53,255 bases of DNA, taken from contig JABHIW010000122.1 of assembly GCA_018670825.1 (NCBI GenBank), forward strand, positions 1 to 53,255, written 5' to 3'. This DNA comes from Candidatus Scalindua sp. (lineage in GTDB: Bacteria > Planctomycetota > Brocadiia > Brocadiales > Scalinduaceae). The notes under the pieces were generated by a model that ran no database searches, was not told where the DNA came from, and saw nothing but the letters and a program-made list of their open reading frames with translations. The position numbers and the translations under genes were made by a program. How positions within the stretch are numbered: position 1 is the first letter of the stretch; each line of letters opens with the position of its first letter. This document shows positions 9,604 to 18,803 of this stretch, in pieces.

Positions 9604-10206
9604 CTAAATATTCTCAAATAAATCTTTTAAACTTATATTTAGTGCGGTTACAATTTTATTTAGTGTTGATATTGATGCGGCACTTTCAGCACGTTCTATC
9701 TGTGATATGAGACTTACAGACAGGTTAGTCCTTTCCGCAAGCTGTTTTAACGTAAGTCTATTTTCACCTCGTAATACTCTTACCTTCTTCCCTATTTTTA
9801 TATTCAGTTCTTCTTCAGGTTCCAGAAGAAGCATCTTTGATCTTAAGGCATTTCTTACTGTGTCTCTAAGTTCGTTAATCTTAAATGGTTTTTTGACGTA
9901 ATCAAAGACATGGCTCTGTAACGCCTGAACTGCAGAATCTACAGAAGGATAGGCAGTCAGGATAATAACCGATATATCAGGATTAATCTTCCTGATCTCT
10001 ATTAATAACTCCTCTCCTCTTATTTCAGGCATCTTTAGGTCGAGGATAATGAGGTGGAATGTTTTTTTCTGTAACTCCGGGAGTGCTCTTTTTGGTTTTG
10101 ATATTGTTTTAATTTTATAGCTATCCAAGACAAGTATTTTCTTTAAGGATTCACAGATGTCCTTGTCATCATCAATTATCAGTATATTTATGTCGTGTTT
10201 TTGCAT
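9604..10206 (-). CDS. response regulator, receiver plus XRE-type helix-turn-helix
   Basis: A 200-residue protein. The receiver domain (residues 6-123) has acidic D12-D14, phosphoacceptor D56 (LIILDLKMP), T84 (ILTAYP) and K106 (VKKPF). Residues 136-198 form an XRE/Cro-type helix-turn-helix: IGKKVRVLRGENRLTLKQLA, then LSVSLISQIERAESAASIST. That DNA-binding domain is uncommon as a receiver output, where OmpR, NarL or Fis-type domains are usual. The predicted role is a phosphorylation-controlled transcription factor. The start is ATG at 10206 with a weak ribosome site. Neighbouring Rcp1 receiver and kinase genes lie upstream on the same strand, about 290 nt away, but the partner kinase is not proven. 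Confidence 0.88.
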   Translation of the reverse strand: MQKHDINILIIDDDKDICESLKKILVLDSYKIKTISKPKRALPELQKKTFHLIILDLKMPEIRGEELLIEIRKINPDISVIILTAYPSVDSAVQALQSHVFDYVKKPFKINELRDTVRNALRSKMLLLEPEEELNIKIGKKVRVLRGENRLTLKQLAERTNLSVSLISQIERAESAASISTLNKIVTALNISLKDLFENI

Positions 10207-10495
10207 AATAATTCAGATATTAAGAAACTTAATACTAATTCATATTTCTTAATCTACGCCTCTTCAATCTATTTAATAATTCCTTAAATACTTTCTAAAA
10301 TCCTTCTTCTATATTTATTTCCGTTCATATTGATGTATTATACTATACTTATTACAGTATTAATGCAATATTAAAGGTAGGTAATATATCAGGATAATAA
10401 TTGTAGCTTTTTGCCAGTCAGGTCTTTATGTAATGGTTATATTATCTACAATATATTTGCAATTCTACCGGCGGGCAATGGGTATGAGGTGTTAC

Positions 10496-10909
10496 TTAAC
10501 AATATTCATTCAATGTTTCTATTTTTTCGACAAATTCATCATATGAAACAGGTTTAGTAATAAAGCGGTCAACACCATTTTCATATGCTTCATCGATAGT
10601 TTTTTTGTCAGAACTTGTTGATAAAATAACTACGGGAACTTGATTATATCCGGAACTTTTTTTTAAATACTTTAAAATATTCATTCCATATACTTTCGGC
10701 AGATTAAGATCTAATAAAATCAGAGTGATTTTGTTATAAATTACTTCCCTCCATTTTATCGCCATCTCACGAAAATAATCAATAGCTTCTTGTCCGTCCC
10801 GTATCAGGACTATATTATTTTCAATACCCTTCACTCCAAAAACATCAATAATTAAATCAGCATGGTCAGGGTCATCTTCAATGAGTATAATTTGTTTTTC
10901 TTCCAACAT
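10496..10909 (-). CDS. Rcp1/CheY-like single-domain response regulator
   Basis: A 137-residue receiver with no output domain. It has IEDDPDHADL (acidic pocket), phosphoacceptor D67 (LILLDLNLP), T98 in VILSTSSD, and K119 in ITKPVS. This is the long-loop subtype (DGQEAIDYF) seen in Rcp1-like partners of membrane or phytochrome kinases. It lies downstream of the kinase at 11056-13389 on the same strand (about 146 nt gap) and is its likely phosphorylation target. The ATG at 10909 has AAGGAATAA 5 nt upstream. Its interrupted paralogue is at 5095-5574. It probably works by protein contact, for example with another kinase or a motility component. Confidence 0.88.
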   Translation of the reverse strand: MLEEKQIILIEDDPDHADLIIDVFGVKGIENNIVLIRDGQEAIDYFREMAIKWREVIYNKITLILLDLNLPKVYGMNILKYLKKSSGYNQVPVVILSTSSDKKTIDEAYENGVDRFITKPVSYDEFVEKIETLNEYC

Positions 10910-11055
10910 TTATTCCTTTCTTCAGGATTTAGAGCAGAAAGTTGTGTAGATAGTGTTTGTGTGGGTTCTCTCCGTGGAGTAAAACAGTAGTGTCCCTCAA
11001 CAGTTCAAATCTATTGCTACAATCTACAACAAGTGAGAATTGCTCATTTTATTTT

Positions 11056-13389
11056 CTATTTGTTTGAAAGGGGTATTGTGAAACAAAATCTTGAACCTCT
11101 TCCGTCTCTAACAGGGCTTTCTACCCAGATACTGCCTTGATGTTTTTCGACTATTTTCTTAACCATAGTCAATCCAACTCCGGTTCCTTCTACATCAACA
11201 TCATTAAGCCTCTTAAATATTTTAAATATTTGATCCTGGTATTCCTTCTGAATCCCAATTCCCGTATCTTCAATAAAAAATTTACAATAGGATTCATCAT
11301 TCTCACATCCAATCGTAATGCTTCTTAAATGAGCATTAAAACCATCATATTTATCCCCATATGATAATGATAATTCTGGGAAATTCAATGGTAAATCTGG
11401 AGATTTGCAGTGACTGAACTCAGACGGCCTACCATTACCCATAAATTTTACCGCATTAATAATTAAGTTTGAGAATACATCCTTAATTCTTGTTTCGTCA
11501 CAATAAACCGTTGGCAAATTATCATTAATTGATATTTTGACTTCATTTTCCACTATTCTCTCACGTAACTCGTTTATTACCTCATTTACAATAATAAAAC
11601 TATCGTTGCTTTTATGTTTATATTCAATCTTTCCTGCTCTTAAGACTTCCATAATCTCATGTATCCTCTGGTTCATTTTATGAGTATTTGCTTTAATTCT
11701 GTTTACATATTTCCTGCCCTTTTCATCATAAACGTGATTATAAGTCTTAGACAACCTTGATGTATATCCACTGATCGCAAATAACGGTTCTTTTAAATCA
11801 TGCGAAGTCAAATAAATGAAATCCTCCAACTCATTATTCACCTTCTCTAATTCTCTGGCCTTCTCTATCAATTCAGCTTGTAATTCCTTCTGTAACGTTA
11901 TGTCTTTTGCTATATGTACATAAGTATAAATATCACCTTTTTCATCGCTTATTGGATATATCGATTTAATAAATATTCCTCCCATATGTGTATCATCCAC
12001 GATTGTAGATACAGGCTTTAAGGTTTTCTTACTCTTTTCTAGAGGACAACAGTGCCAATAAGTATCTGTGCCATGAAATATTTCGGAGCATTTTTTCCCG
12101 ATCATATCCTTTTTGTCGATCTTAAACTTTTCATAAAATGCCTTGTTTGCCATGACAATCTTGTGATTTTTATCATGAATTGAAATAATGTCAGTAATTG
12201 CATCAAATGTCTTACGCCATTCATCCCTGCCCTTCTTTACCTGTAGATAAAGAAGTCGATTTTCTTGAGTAGATATAGCGAGTTTTCTCATCATCACATT
12301 AAACGATTCACTTAACTCCATTATTTCACCACTCATTTCGCTAGTGGATATCGGTTTCTCTAGATTACCACTTGATATCCTGTTAGTACCATCAATTAAT
12401 TTATTAATAGGGGTTGTTATGCCGGTAGAGATAAAGATAGAAATTACAACGATAATTAAAATACCGGATACCCCCATAACAATGGTGAAATTTCTCAACC
12501 ACACGACAGGAGCAAACGCCTCGTCAACATCCTTCTCCGCCAGTATGACCCAGTCCATCTCTTCAAAGTATTTAGAAACACCAAGTATCATGATGCCTCT
12601 GTAGTCTGGATATATACAGGTCATCCCTGTCCTTGTATCAAAAGCGTGTCTTACACCATCTGTATCAACAACCTGTTTGAATACGGCATCCTCAATAAAT
12701 CTTGATTCCGTAATCATTAATCTCTCACTGTTGACAACATAAGACTTTCCCGTTTCTCCAAAGCCTTTCTTTTCAACCCCGGATGATTCCTTTATTCTAC
12801 CGGATGCAATCCTGCTTAAAGCATCGCCATTATATCTATTCACGATTATACCAATAGTTTTTTTACCATCTTTACTAAATAGTATTTTTGACACCTCAAA
12901 AATCTTGAATCCTGAATCTGGAGAGTCGTGTAAGTCATTTATATAAGAGCCTCTCTTTACCGTTTCTGAAAAATAAAATTTATCTGACACATCATTGCCA
13001 GTATGTTTAATCTTCGTCGAACTGATTACCGTACCCTCCAGATCAACGATAAATATCTCAACAATATCACTATCAAGGGATAGTTTGTTCTCAGAAAGAT
13101 GAGTATTAAGTCGTTCTGTATAATACCGAAAATTATCATTTTTTGTAATTATCGCCTCTGTACAGTCCCTGATAAATCCATCAGAACTAAAATCGATTGC
13201 CCTGCCCCTCTTCGCATCAAGAAAAGCATGAACATCTTTTTGTAAATTGCCTGCTGCTATCTCCAATTGGTCAAAAATATTTTGTTTAACTATTTTACAT
13301 GTATGAAAATAACACAAAATTATGGTAATAGTGGATATTAAGATAGTGGGAAGCAGGAACCAGAATAATATTTTACTTTTTAACTTCAT
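11056..13389 (-). CDS. membrane sensor histidine kinase, Cache-HAMP-PAS-HisKA-HATPase
   Basis: A 777-residue inner-membrane kinase. Transmembrane helices are at residues 7-27 and 301-321, with an extracytoplasmic double-Cache-like sensor between them (about 35-295). HAMP follows (about 322-375). The PAS domain (390-500) has a CC pair at 447-448 (WHCCPLEK), a motif common in this PAS group. HisKA has H530 (LTSHDLKEPLFAISGY). The ATPase has NLIINAVKF, DTGIGIQKE and GTGVGLTMVKKIVEKH. Phytochrome-type HisKA of this form usually pairs with Rcp1-like receivers, and one lies just downstream at 10496-10909. The ATG at 13389 follows AAGGG about 9 nt upstream. A decayed relative is at 3276-5092. The ligand cannot be told from sequence. 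Confidence 0.92.
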   Translation of the reverse strand: MKLKSKILFWFLLPTILISTITIILCYFHTCKIVKQNIFDQLEIAAGNLQKDVHAFLDAKRGRAIDFSSDGFIRDCTEAIITKNDNFRYYTERLNTHLSENKLSLDSDIVEIFIVDLEGTVISSTKIKHTGNDVSDKFYFSETVKRGSYINDLHDSPDSGFKIFEVSKILFSKDGKKTIGIIVNRYNGDALSRIASGRIKESSGVEKKGFGETGKSYVVNSERLMITESRFIEDAVFKQVVDTDGVRHAFDTRTGMTCIYPDYRGIMILGVSKYFEEMDWVILAEKDVDEAFAPVVWLRNFTIVMGVSGILIIVVISIFISTGITTPINKLIDGTNRISSGNLEKPISTSEMSGEIMELSESFNVMMRKLAISTQENRLLYLQVKKGRDEWRKTFDAITDIISIHDKNHKIVMANKAFYEKFKIDKKDMIGKKCSEIFHGTDTYWHCCPLEKSKKTLKPVSTIVDDTHMGGIFIKSIYPISDEKGDIYTYVHIAKDITLQKELQAELIEKARELEKVNNELEDFIYLTSHDLKEPLFAISGYTSRLSKTYNHVYDEKGRKYVNRIKANTHKMNQRIHEIMEVLRAGKIEYKHKSNDSFIIVNEVINELRERIVENEVKISINDNLPTVYCDETRIKDVFSNLIINAVKFMGNGRPSEFSHCKSPDLPLNFPELSLSYGDKYDGFNAHLRSITIGCENDESYCKFFIEDTGIGIQKEYQDQIFKIFKRLNDVDVEGTGVGLTMVKKIVEKHQGSIWVESPVRDGRGSRFCFTIPLSNK

Positions 13390-13499
13390 TTGTAAAACCC
13401 TTAAGAAGGTGACTCTAGATTTAAAGGTATCAACTTGGGCATATATACCATTGATACATTAGTTTATGAGGATTAAAGCTCTATGCTATTGTGTAAATA

Positions 13500-14340
13500 T
13501 CATTCAATTAATTCGGAAAGTTTCTTTACGTTAATAGGTTTGGTAACATAATCGTCCATCCCTGCCTCAAGACACTTTTCGCGATCGTCCTTCATGGCAT
13601 TAGCAGTCATGGCTATTATGGGAATATTATGATTCCGTACAGTTGATGCTTCGCGCGTATAATCTGTGTCGCCTCGTAGCCATCCATTTCAGGCATCTGG
13701 CAGTCCATCAAGATCGTGTCATAATCCAATTTTCCCAGAACTTTGATTACCTCACTGCCGTTGTTAACGACATCAGCATGAAGTCAAAGTTTCTTCTCCA
13801 GTATGCGCAAAGCAATCTTCTGATTAATGACATTATCCTCAGCCAGCAGTATGCGAACATGCTTCTTGCGTTCCTCTGATATGGAAAAACGTGTGACTAT
13901 CTGCAGGGCTGAATCCTTTTTTACACTTGTTTTTCTTCCGGTAACGATTCGGAGACAGTCAAACAGTTGTGACTGCTTTACCGGCCAGTGCAGAAATACG
14001 ACAAATCCAGGACTTCTTAAATTTTCAGCGTCTCCACGCAAACAAAAAGAGGTTAGCATCACAAGGGACAAATCTTAAGATGCGGATCTGCATTGATCTC
14101 CTTACTAAGTGATTCACCATCCATCTCAGATACGCAACAGTCAACTATTGCCAGGATTCAAGATATCTTCTCAGGACATGACGATTTGCACTGTTATCGC
14201 CAACAATCAATACTCGCATATTCTCTATATCTCCCAGATCTGTCCCACCATATTTTCTTGAGGTAGAGGAATCTACCTGAGAAAACGATTGGAACAGTTT
14301 ATTAACACGGTAAACTGTCTTATACTGCTCCACTGTGAGA
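13500..14340 (-). pseudogene. remnant of a hybrid histidine kinase (HATPase end, two receivers)
   Basis: Reading the minus strand from about 14340: the end of an ATPase domain (KLFQSFSQVDSSTSRKYGGT) runs directly into a pseudo-receiver start (NMRVLIVGDNSANRHVLRRY). The G2-box half of the ATPase has therefore been deleted. Next come parts of that receiver (DCCVSEMDGESLSKEI, VMLTSFCLRGDAENLRSPGF). A second receiver follows (ILLAEDNVINQKIALRILEK) with an in-frame TGA near 13784, then [14 protein letters not shown], a frameshift near 13660, and [20 protein letters not shown] and [18 protein letters not shown], ending at TGA 13500-13502. The order matches BarA-like HisKA-ATPase-REC-REC kinases whose N-terminal sensor and HisKA are gone. 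Confidence 0.85.
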
Positions 14341-14724
14341 TCAAACTATGAGCATGCTGAGAACCTGCTCATAGCTTTCATATTCAGATTTGATCTGATC
14401 ACTCAAGAAAACGTTATATGGAATCAATTCTGCCATTACCTTATCCTCTGGGACACCACCTGCCAGTTTGAGTGCCGCATTTTCATACCTTTTAGACACA
14501 GCCCTATATAACGCTTCCAACCTTCCAAGAGCATCTATCTTAGACAATAAAAGAGGCTTATGACCGGCTCCTTTTGTTCCTTGTGTATTGCATGACTTAA
14601 TTATCATTTCAGTTGCCTTACTAACTTCATTTTTAGATATATTCATGCTTTTAGATGCATCCATTAGTACTTTGATAATATTATCGTTATCATGCGTCCC
14701 TGCAATATTTTCCATATCAGACAT
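14341..14724 (-). CDS. small helical protein of unknown function
   Basis: A 127-residue protein I do not recognise. It is polar and probably all helical, with no signal peptide, membrane segment, cysteine pair or nucleotide motif (KVLMDASKSMNISKNEVSKA, LGRLEALYRAVSKRYENAAL). The start is well supported: ATG at 14724 with GGAGGTGAT about 5 nt upstream. It lies between a frameshifted receiver and the hybrid-kinase remnant, all on the minus strand, and its stop touches the remnant. A stand-alone phosphotransfer (Hpt) or kinase-accessory role would fit the place, but no HxxKG Hpt motif is visible, so function is left open. It is intact amid decayed neighbours. Confidence 0.6.
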   Translation of the reverse strand: MSDMENIAGTHDNDNIIKVLMDASKSMNISKNEVSKATEMIIKSCNTQGTKGAGHKPLLLSKIDALGRLEALYRAVSKRYENAALKLAGGVPEDKVMAELIPYNVFLSDQIKSEYESYEQVLSMLIV

Positions 14725-14779
14725 CTCTTATCACCTCCATTTTAATAACACGACAGTTTTATCTCTCAGTTGAACACAA

Positions 14780-15162
14780 CTACTTTTTATTCACTGCCAA
14801 TAATTTACTTCTCAAATAATTCATTTTAAATGGCTTGCGAAGAACTGCGCCTACACCGTACTGCTCGGAATTGTTCATTATTTTTTCTCCGATACTACCG
14901 CTGAACAAAATTATTTTCACACCGGAACCTATTTCCAGCAGTTTTTTATAGTCTCTTCCCCGCCCATACCGTTAGCAACTTTTAAATCTGTTATTACTGC
15001 ATGAAAAGGGTTGTTTGCATTAATTCCGTTCTTGAACAGTGCTATTGCCTCGTTTCCTTCTCCTGTATTTTCTACCTCATAATTAATGCGATTCAGCATT
15101 TTTTTTAAAATATGCCTTATATCCTCATTATCATCCATTACCAGAATTCTGTTGTTACTCAT
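14780..15162 (-). pseudogene. single-domain response regulator with one frameshift in an A6 run
   Basis: From ATG 15162 the minus strand encodes RILVMDDNEDIRHILKKML, then AVITDLKVANGMGG (acceptor Asp), up to EETIKN. There the frame is lost at a run of six A (plus-strand T 14942-14947). One extra A would continue as KLLEIGSGVKIILFSGSIG and AVLRKPFKMNYLRSKLLA to the stop at 14780-14782. Everything else needed in a receiver is present. Because the lesion is one base in a homopolymer, this may be a recent mutation, a phase-variable tract or a sequencing error. It resembles the receivers at the C terminus of hybrid kinases. Confidence 0.75.
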
Positions 15163-15220
15163 CAGTCGTATATGACCTTCAAATTAATAATTTCTATACT
15201 ATATGCAAGAAACATAAATC

Positions 15221-15278
15221 AAAAAAAAAGGCGCAATCGAAATACGTCCCATAAAAGAGAACGTTTCGATTGCGCCTT
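15221..15278 (-). terminator. strong intrinsic terminator (minus strand)
   Basis: A perfect 15-bp stem (15228-15242 with 15264-15278, core GGCGCAATCG/CGATTGCGCC) with a 21-nt loop. On the minus strand it is followed by nine T (plus-strand A run 15221-15229). It lies about 60 nt before the receiver gene at 15162 and ends the structured stretch described next. Its stem is nearly the same as that of the terminator at 15848-15904. Confidence 0.85.
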
Positions 15279-15340
15279 CAACTGACAGAGGACTGAAGCT
15301 CTGCCCGCTAGGGCGGCCTACAATCATTTGTAAGCCATTT
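15221..15340 (-). ncRNA. candidate small RNA ending at the 15.2-kb terminator
   Basis: On the minus strand three short hairpins precede the terminator. They pair 15315-15322 with 15329-15336 (GGCCTACA region, one G-U), 15303-15306 with 15311-15314 (GCCC/GGGC), and 15286-15290 with 15299-15303 (CAGAG/CTCTG). No coding frame is evident. A TTGACT box lies upstream on the same strand near 15375, but a convincing -10 is lacking. It could be an independent small RNA, a 3' remnant, or a leader with attenuation ahead of the receiver gene. It does not match a riboswitch core that I know. Confidence 0.4.
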
Positions 15341-15847
15341 TTAGTTTTAAATTAAATACAATTAACAGCAGTCAATTGTTTAGTTTGATAAAACAACTAA
15401 TTAAATTATCGGTTAATGTTTGTAAAAGTTTAGAATTTGCAAAAGCTTAGATTAGGCGATACTGCCGCAAAATAGTTGCCAGCAATTATTTTTTATGATG
15501 AAAACTTATCTCATGGCTCTTGCAGACCGAATTAGTAATACATAATCATATATTTCAGGTTTTATGTCAGTTTGGTATCTCCCTGTATTATAGTACCTTA
15601 CCAAAATGGCTTGTTACGAGTTCCTGTTTTAAGTAATTTTTGAGTTGAAGTTTATTTTTAGATTAATTCCAGTGGGAAGCACTGGGTTGTAGAAATTATT
15701 ATGTTTATTAATGAGGTGAGAGGAATTTTATTCTTACAAACTGATCATTTTTTATACAATCTGTATCTTCATTGTATTTTCAAGATCAGTCAGTACTTAA
15801 TATCTCATTTTATTAGTACAAATGATCCCATCTGTTTGTCATTAAAT
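15341..15847. other. non-coding interval, AT-rich
   Basis: I see no convincing coding frame here on either strand. The stretch is AT-rich with short direct words but no strong hairpin. It separates the chemoreceptor terminator from the candidate small RNA. Confidence 0.5.
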
Positions 15848-15904
15848 TAAAAAAGGGCACAATCGCCTTAATTCTCTTATATAGAGAATGGTACGATTGT
15901 GCCC
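15848..15904 (-). terminator. intrinsic terminator of the chemoreceptor gene
   Basis: Perfect 11-bp outer stem GGGCACAATCG (15855-15865) with CGATTGTGCCC (15894-15904). It encloses a second perfect stem ATTCTCT/AGAGAAT (15871-15877, 15883-15889). On the minus strand it is followed by six T (A run 15849-15854). It lies 72 nt after the chemoreceptor stop. The outer stem resembles that of the terminator at 15221-15278. Confidence 0.88.
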
Positions 15905-15975
15905 TCGGCTTACATGTCATCAGATTATTATTATAGGTGCATATCGACTACGCTCCTACGTTTGAACATTCGATG

Positions 15976-18120
15976 TTAAAAGTCAGACATCCTATCATCA
16001 TGTTCAACTACACTGTTTTCACCCATTGGGATTAACTCACCAGCATCTACCAGATTATGATGTCGGACTGATTTTTTGCCATTACCATTTGTTCCGGTTG
16101 ATATATTTTTAGCATGACGCTGTTCAATTTGATTATTTCTAAAATGAGATTTTTCGTAAGTATCAGATGATTCATGAACTTGACCTCCAACCTGTTCCGA
16201 TAAGACCTTAATCTGATCTTTCAGCGTTTCTGACTGTGCTGACATCTCTTCACTTGCTGATGCCGTCTCTTCAGCGTTGGCGGCGTTTTGCTGTGTAACC
16301 TGATCCATCTGCTGCAATGCGGTAGTTACCTGATTAATGCCTTCAGACTGTTCCGTAGACGCTATGGATATTTCATCAGTCAGGCTTGTTACTTTCTTTA
16401 TATTTGCGACTATTCCAGTCAAGGAGGTCTTGCACTCTTCAGAAAGCTTAGTACCTACCTCAGCCTTGCTTACGCAATCTTCAATCAGTTCTGTCGTATC
16501 TTTCGCTGCGGTTGCACTTCTCTGGGCGAGATTACGTACTTCTTCTGCGACTACCGCAAAACCCTTACCATGCTCACCTGCACGTGCTGCCTCAACTGCG
16601 GCATTAAGTGCCAGAAGATTGGTTTGAAATGCAATACCGTCTATTACCTTTATGATGTTTCCAATCTTCTTGCTGCTTTCGTTAATATCATGCATTGCGA
16701 TATTCATTTCGTTAACGGATTTATTACTGGTTTCTGCATTCTCATTACACTGCGCGGCAATTGTGGCAGCTTCTTTAGAATTGTCAGCATTTTGTTTGGT
16801 CATGGATGACATCTCTTCCATTGACGCAGAAGTCTCTTCTAAGGATGATGCCTGTTCTGACGAACCTTCCGCAAGGTTCTGACTGGAAGATGATATCTGT
16901 CCTGACGCCGATGCAACCTGATTTGCACCCTCTGTCAATTTTTCAACAAGATTTTTAAGTAAATTAATGAGCGGACGTGCAAAGAAAACCCAACCAAGAC
17001 CTATGACCAGGCAGACCAGTCCAACGGAACCAGCCTGAATATACAATAATATAGTTCCTTGTCTATTCGCTTCAGTCACAACAATACCAACCGCTTCATT
17101 CATAGCCTTCATAGTAGCATTATTACTCTTGTAAGCATTATTATATGCGACAATATATTCAGCTGAATTTGGAGTTGTCTTTGTAAGTGTTTCCAAGGCG
17201 TCCTGTGTTGAGTTCCACAATCCTTGCACTTCATTCAGTTTATTTTTGGCTATAGGATCAGTTAATCCGGAGATTGTTTTGAATTTTGTCATTCCAAGAT
17301 CCAGAGGAGCATCTCCACCATTCATTAATGCCGCAAGTGTTGTATCAAATACCTTCTTTGTCTTAAGAAAGCTATCTTTTCCAAAATTATCGTCATTTGT
17401 CTTTGCAAAAAATGCTACTGTTTCTGCACTTACGGTACCGATTGGAATGTTTACTACAAGGACACCCATAACATCACCCAATTTGAAGTCTTTCTTCGGG
17501 CTATCCTCATGATTATTATGACAACTTACACAACCGGCTGCAGCGGCTACATCTGCTGTTGCATAACGAAGTGAATAAATATTATTATGCACCATAAATC
17601 GTGAAAAAACCTTACCTTCTTTATTAAACAGATAAGTAAAAGCCTCTTTTTCGAAATCTGTTTTCAGACCCTTTTCCTTGTTTATGTTCCACTTGCTCAG
17701 AAGATCATAGCTGTAGACTCCTTTTTCATTTATATTTTTTGATACTTCCTGTACAAAAGTCGCCGGAAGAGGTATACCTCCATCAATATCAGCATACGCC
17801 CTGTTTGGATGTACATCGACAATGCCATCTTTCTTAAGTTTTATAATAACATTCTTTGTGAACTGCTTACGATCCTCCACAATCTGTAAAGTTGCAATCT
17901 CGGCTGACTTCACGGTACTATAACGTACCTGTAAGGGTATCATATCATTAATGTATTCCTTAAAATATTTCTGCGTTAGCATGCGCTGTCTTCCCGCCAG
18001 ATCGATAGTGTTTTTTTCAGCATTTTGTTGCCGCGTGGAGTTAAAGACAAAGAATGCTCCCGCTATTACGGCAACAAAAAAGACAGAAAACATCACAATA
18101 AATTTTTTACCAATAGTCAT
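15976..18120 (-). CDS. methyl-accepting chemotaxis protein with a c-type haem sensor domain
   Basis: A 714-residue chemoreceptor. Transmembrane helix 1 is at about residues 8-26. Residues 38-52 ([15 protein letters not shown]) match the start of a PilJ-type four-helix sensor. Residues about 90-230 form a DUF3365/Tll0287-like domain containing CVSCH (C197, C200, H201), a covalent haem c site outside the membrane. Residues about 255-345 ([24 protein letters not shown]) look like the rest of the PilJ-like bundle. Transmembrane helix 2 is at about 355-380. The cytoplasmic coiled coil has the conserved tip [20 protein letters not shown]. It should sense redox state, NO or another haem ligand and signal to CheA via CheW. 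The ATG at 18120 follows AGGAGGG. The adjacent upstream gene is cheW; no cheA is in the window. Confidence 0.92.
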   Translation of the reverse strand: MTIGKKFIVMFSVFFVAVIAGAFFVFNSTRQQNAEKNTIDLAGRQRMLTQKYFKEYINDMIPLQVRYSTVKSAEIATLQIVEDRKQFTKNVIIKLKKDGIVDVHPNRAYADIDGGIPLPATFVQEVSKNINEKGVYSYDLLSKWNINKEKGLKTDFEKEAFTYLFNKEGKVFSRFMVHNNIYSLRYATADVAAAAGCVSCHNNHEDSPKKDFKLGDVMGVLVVNIPIGTVSAETVAFFAKTNDDNFGKDSFLKTKKVFDTTLAALMNGGDAPLDLGMTKFKTISGLTDPIAKNKLNEVQGLWNSTQDALETLTKTTPNSAEYIVAYNNAYKSNNATMKAMNEAVGIVVTEANRQGTILLYIQAGSVGLVCLVIGLGWVFFARPLINLLKNLVEKLTEGANQVASASGQISSSSQNLAEGSSEQASSLEETSASMEEMSSMTKQNADNSKEAATIAAQCNENAETSNKSVNEMNIAMHDINESSKKIGNIIKVIDGIAFQTNLLALNAAVEAARAGEHGKGFAVVAEEVRNLAQRSATAAKDTTELIEDCVSKAEVGTKLSEECKTSLTGIVANIKKVTSLTDEISIASTEQSEGINQVTTALQQMDQVTQQNAANAEETASASEEMSAQSETLKDQIKVLSEQVGGQVHESSDTYEKSHFRNNQIEQRHAKNISTGTNGNGKKSVRHHNLVDAGELIPMGENSVVEHDDRMSDF

Positions 18121-18218
18121 TTATTTAACCCTCCTATAAGTTAATTTTTATTTGTAGTGAATCTATACGGCAATACAAATCCCACAATTACTACTTAAAA
18201 TAAGCTATTTAATACCGT

Positions 18219-18704
18219 CTACTCTTTTACTAACTGTTCAACCATTTCTAATTCGTCAGATGATAGTACCGATTCTATGTCGAGCAGAATTATTATCTGT
18301 TCTTTAACCTTGCCAAGACCCATTATAAAGTTTGTATCTATGCCCTGGCCAAAACTGGGAGTCTCTTCTATATCTCCGCTCTTGATGTCCAATACCTCTG
18401 ATACGCTGTCAACTATGATACCTATTGATGTGTTATTTACTTCTACGACGATTACACATGTTTCCTGGGTATGTATTTCTTCCTGCATCGAAAACTTCAA
18501 TCTCAGGTCTATTACGGGAATTACCTTTCCTCTCAGATTGATAACACCTTTCATATAATCCGGGGTCTGTGGTACGGTTGTAATATCCATAAGACCAATG
18601 ATTTCTCTAACCCTCAGTATCTCAATACCATATTCTTCATTGCTTAAGGCAAACGTTAAAAACTTACCTTCAATTACATTCTTCTTTTCTGTAACAGCGT
18701 CCAT
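18219..18704 (-). CDS. cheW: CheW chemotaxis coupling protein
   Basis: A 161-residue protein of normal CheW length with the double SH3-like beta-barrel pattern: FALSNEEYGIEILRVREII, PQTPDYMKGVINLRGKVIPV, then IDLRLKF and GIIVDSVSEVLDI. It bridges chemoreceptors and the CheA kinase in the cytoplasm. ATG at 18704 has AAGGAGAG about 5 nt upstream. It lies 98 nt upstream of the haem-c chemoreceptor gene on the same strand, so they are probably co-transcribed and end at the 15.85-kb terminator. Confidence 0.95.
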   Translation of the reverse strand: MDAVTEKKNVIEGKFLTFALSNEEYGIEILRVREIIGLMDITTVPQTPDYMKGVINLRGKVIPVIDLRLKFSMQEEIHTQETCVIVVEVNNTSIGIIVDSVSEVLDIKSGDIEETPSFGQGIDTNFIMGLGKVKEQIIILLDIESVLSSDELEMVEQLVKE

Positions 18705-18803
18705 GTTATCTCTCCTTTCATTGTTGGTTATAATACGCCCTACTGTTTTACTGTTACCACGAATATTTCATTATATTCCCTTTTTTATTGTAGTATTTCC
18801 TGT

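Noticed and set aside
10985..10995. Second copy of the MITE (CAGTAGTGTCC)
   Set aside because: Only 11 bases match one end; no opposite end or duplication is found nearby.
15286..15340. Riboswitch (cyclic-di-GMP type) in the structured region
   Set aside because: The conserved GEMM core and tetraloop-receptor words are absent; only simple hairpins and a terminator are visible.
16288..16809. Plus-strand open frame of 173 codons opposite the chemoreceptor gene
   Set aside because: It is antisense to the highly conserved signalling domain and reads as a Cys/Leu/Phe-rich shadow with no domain or ribosome site.
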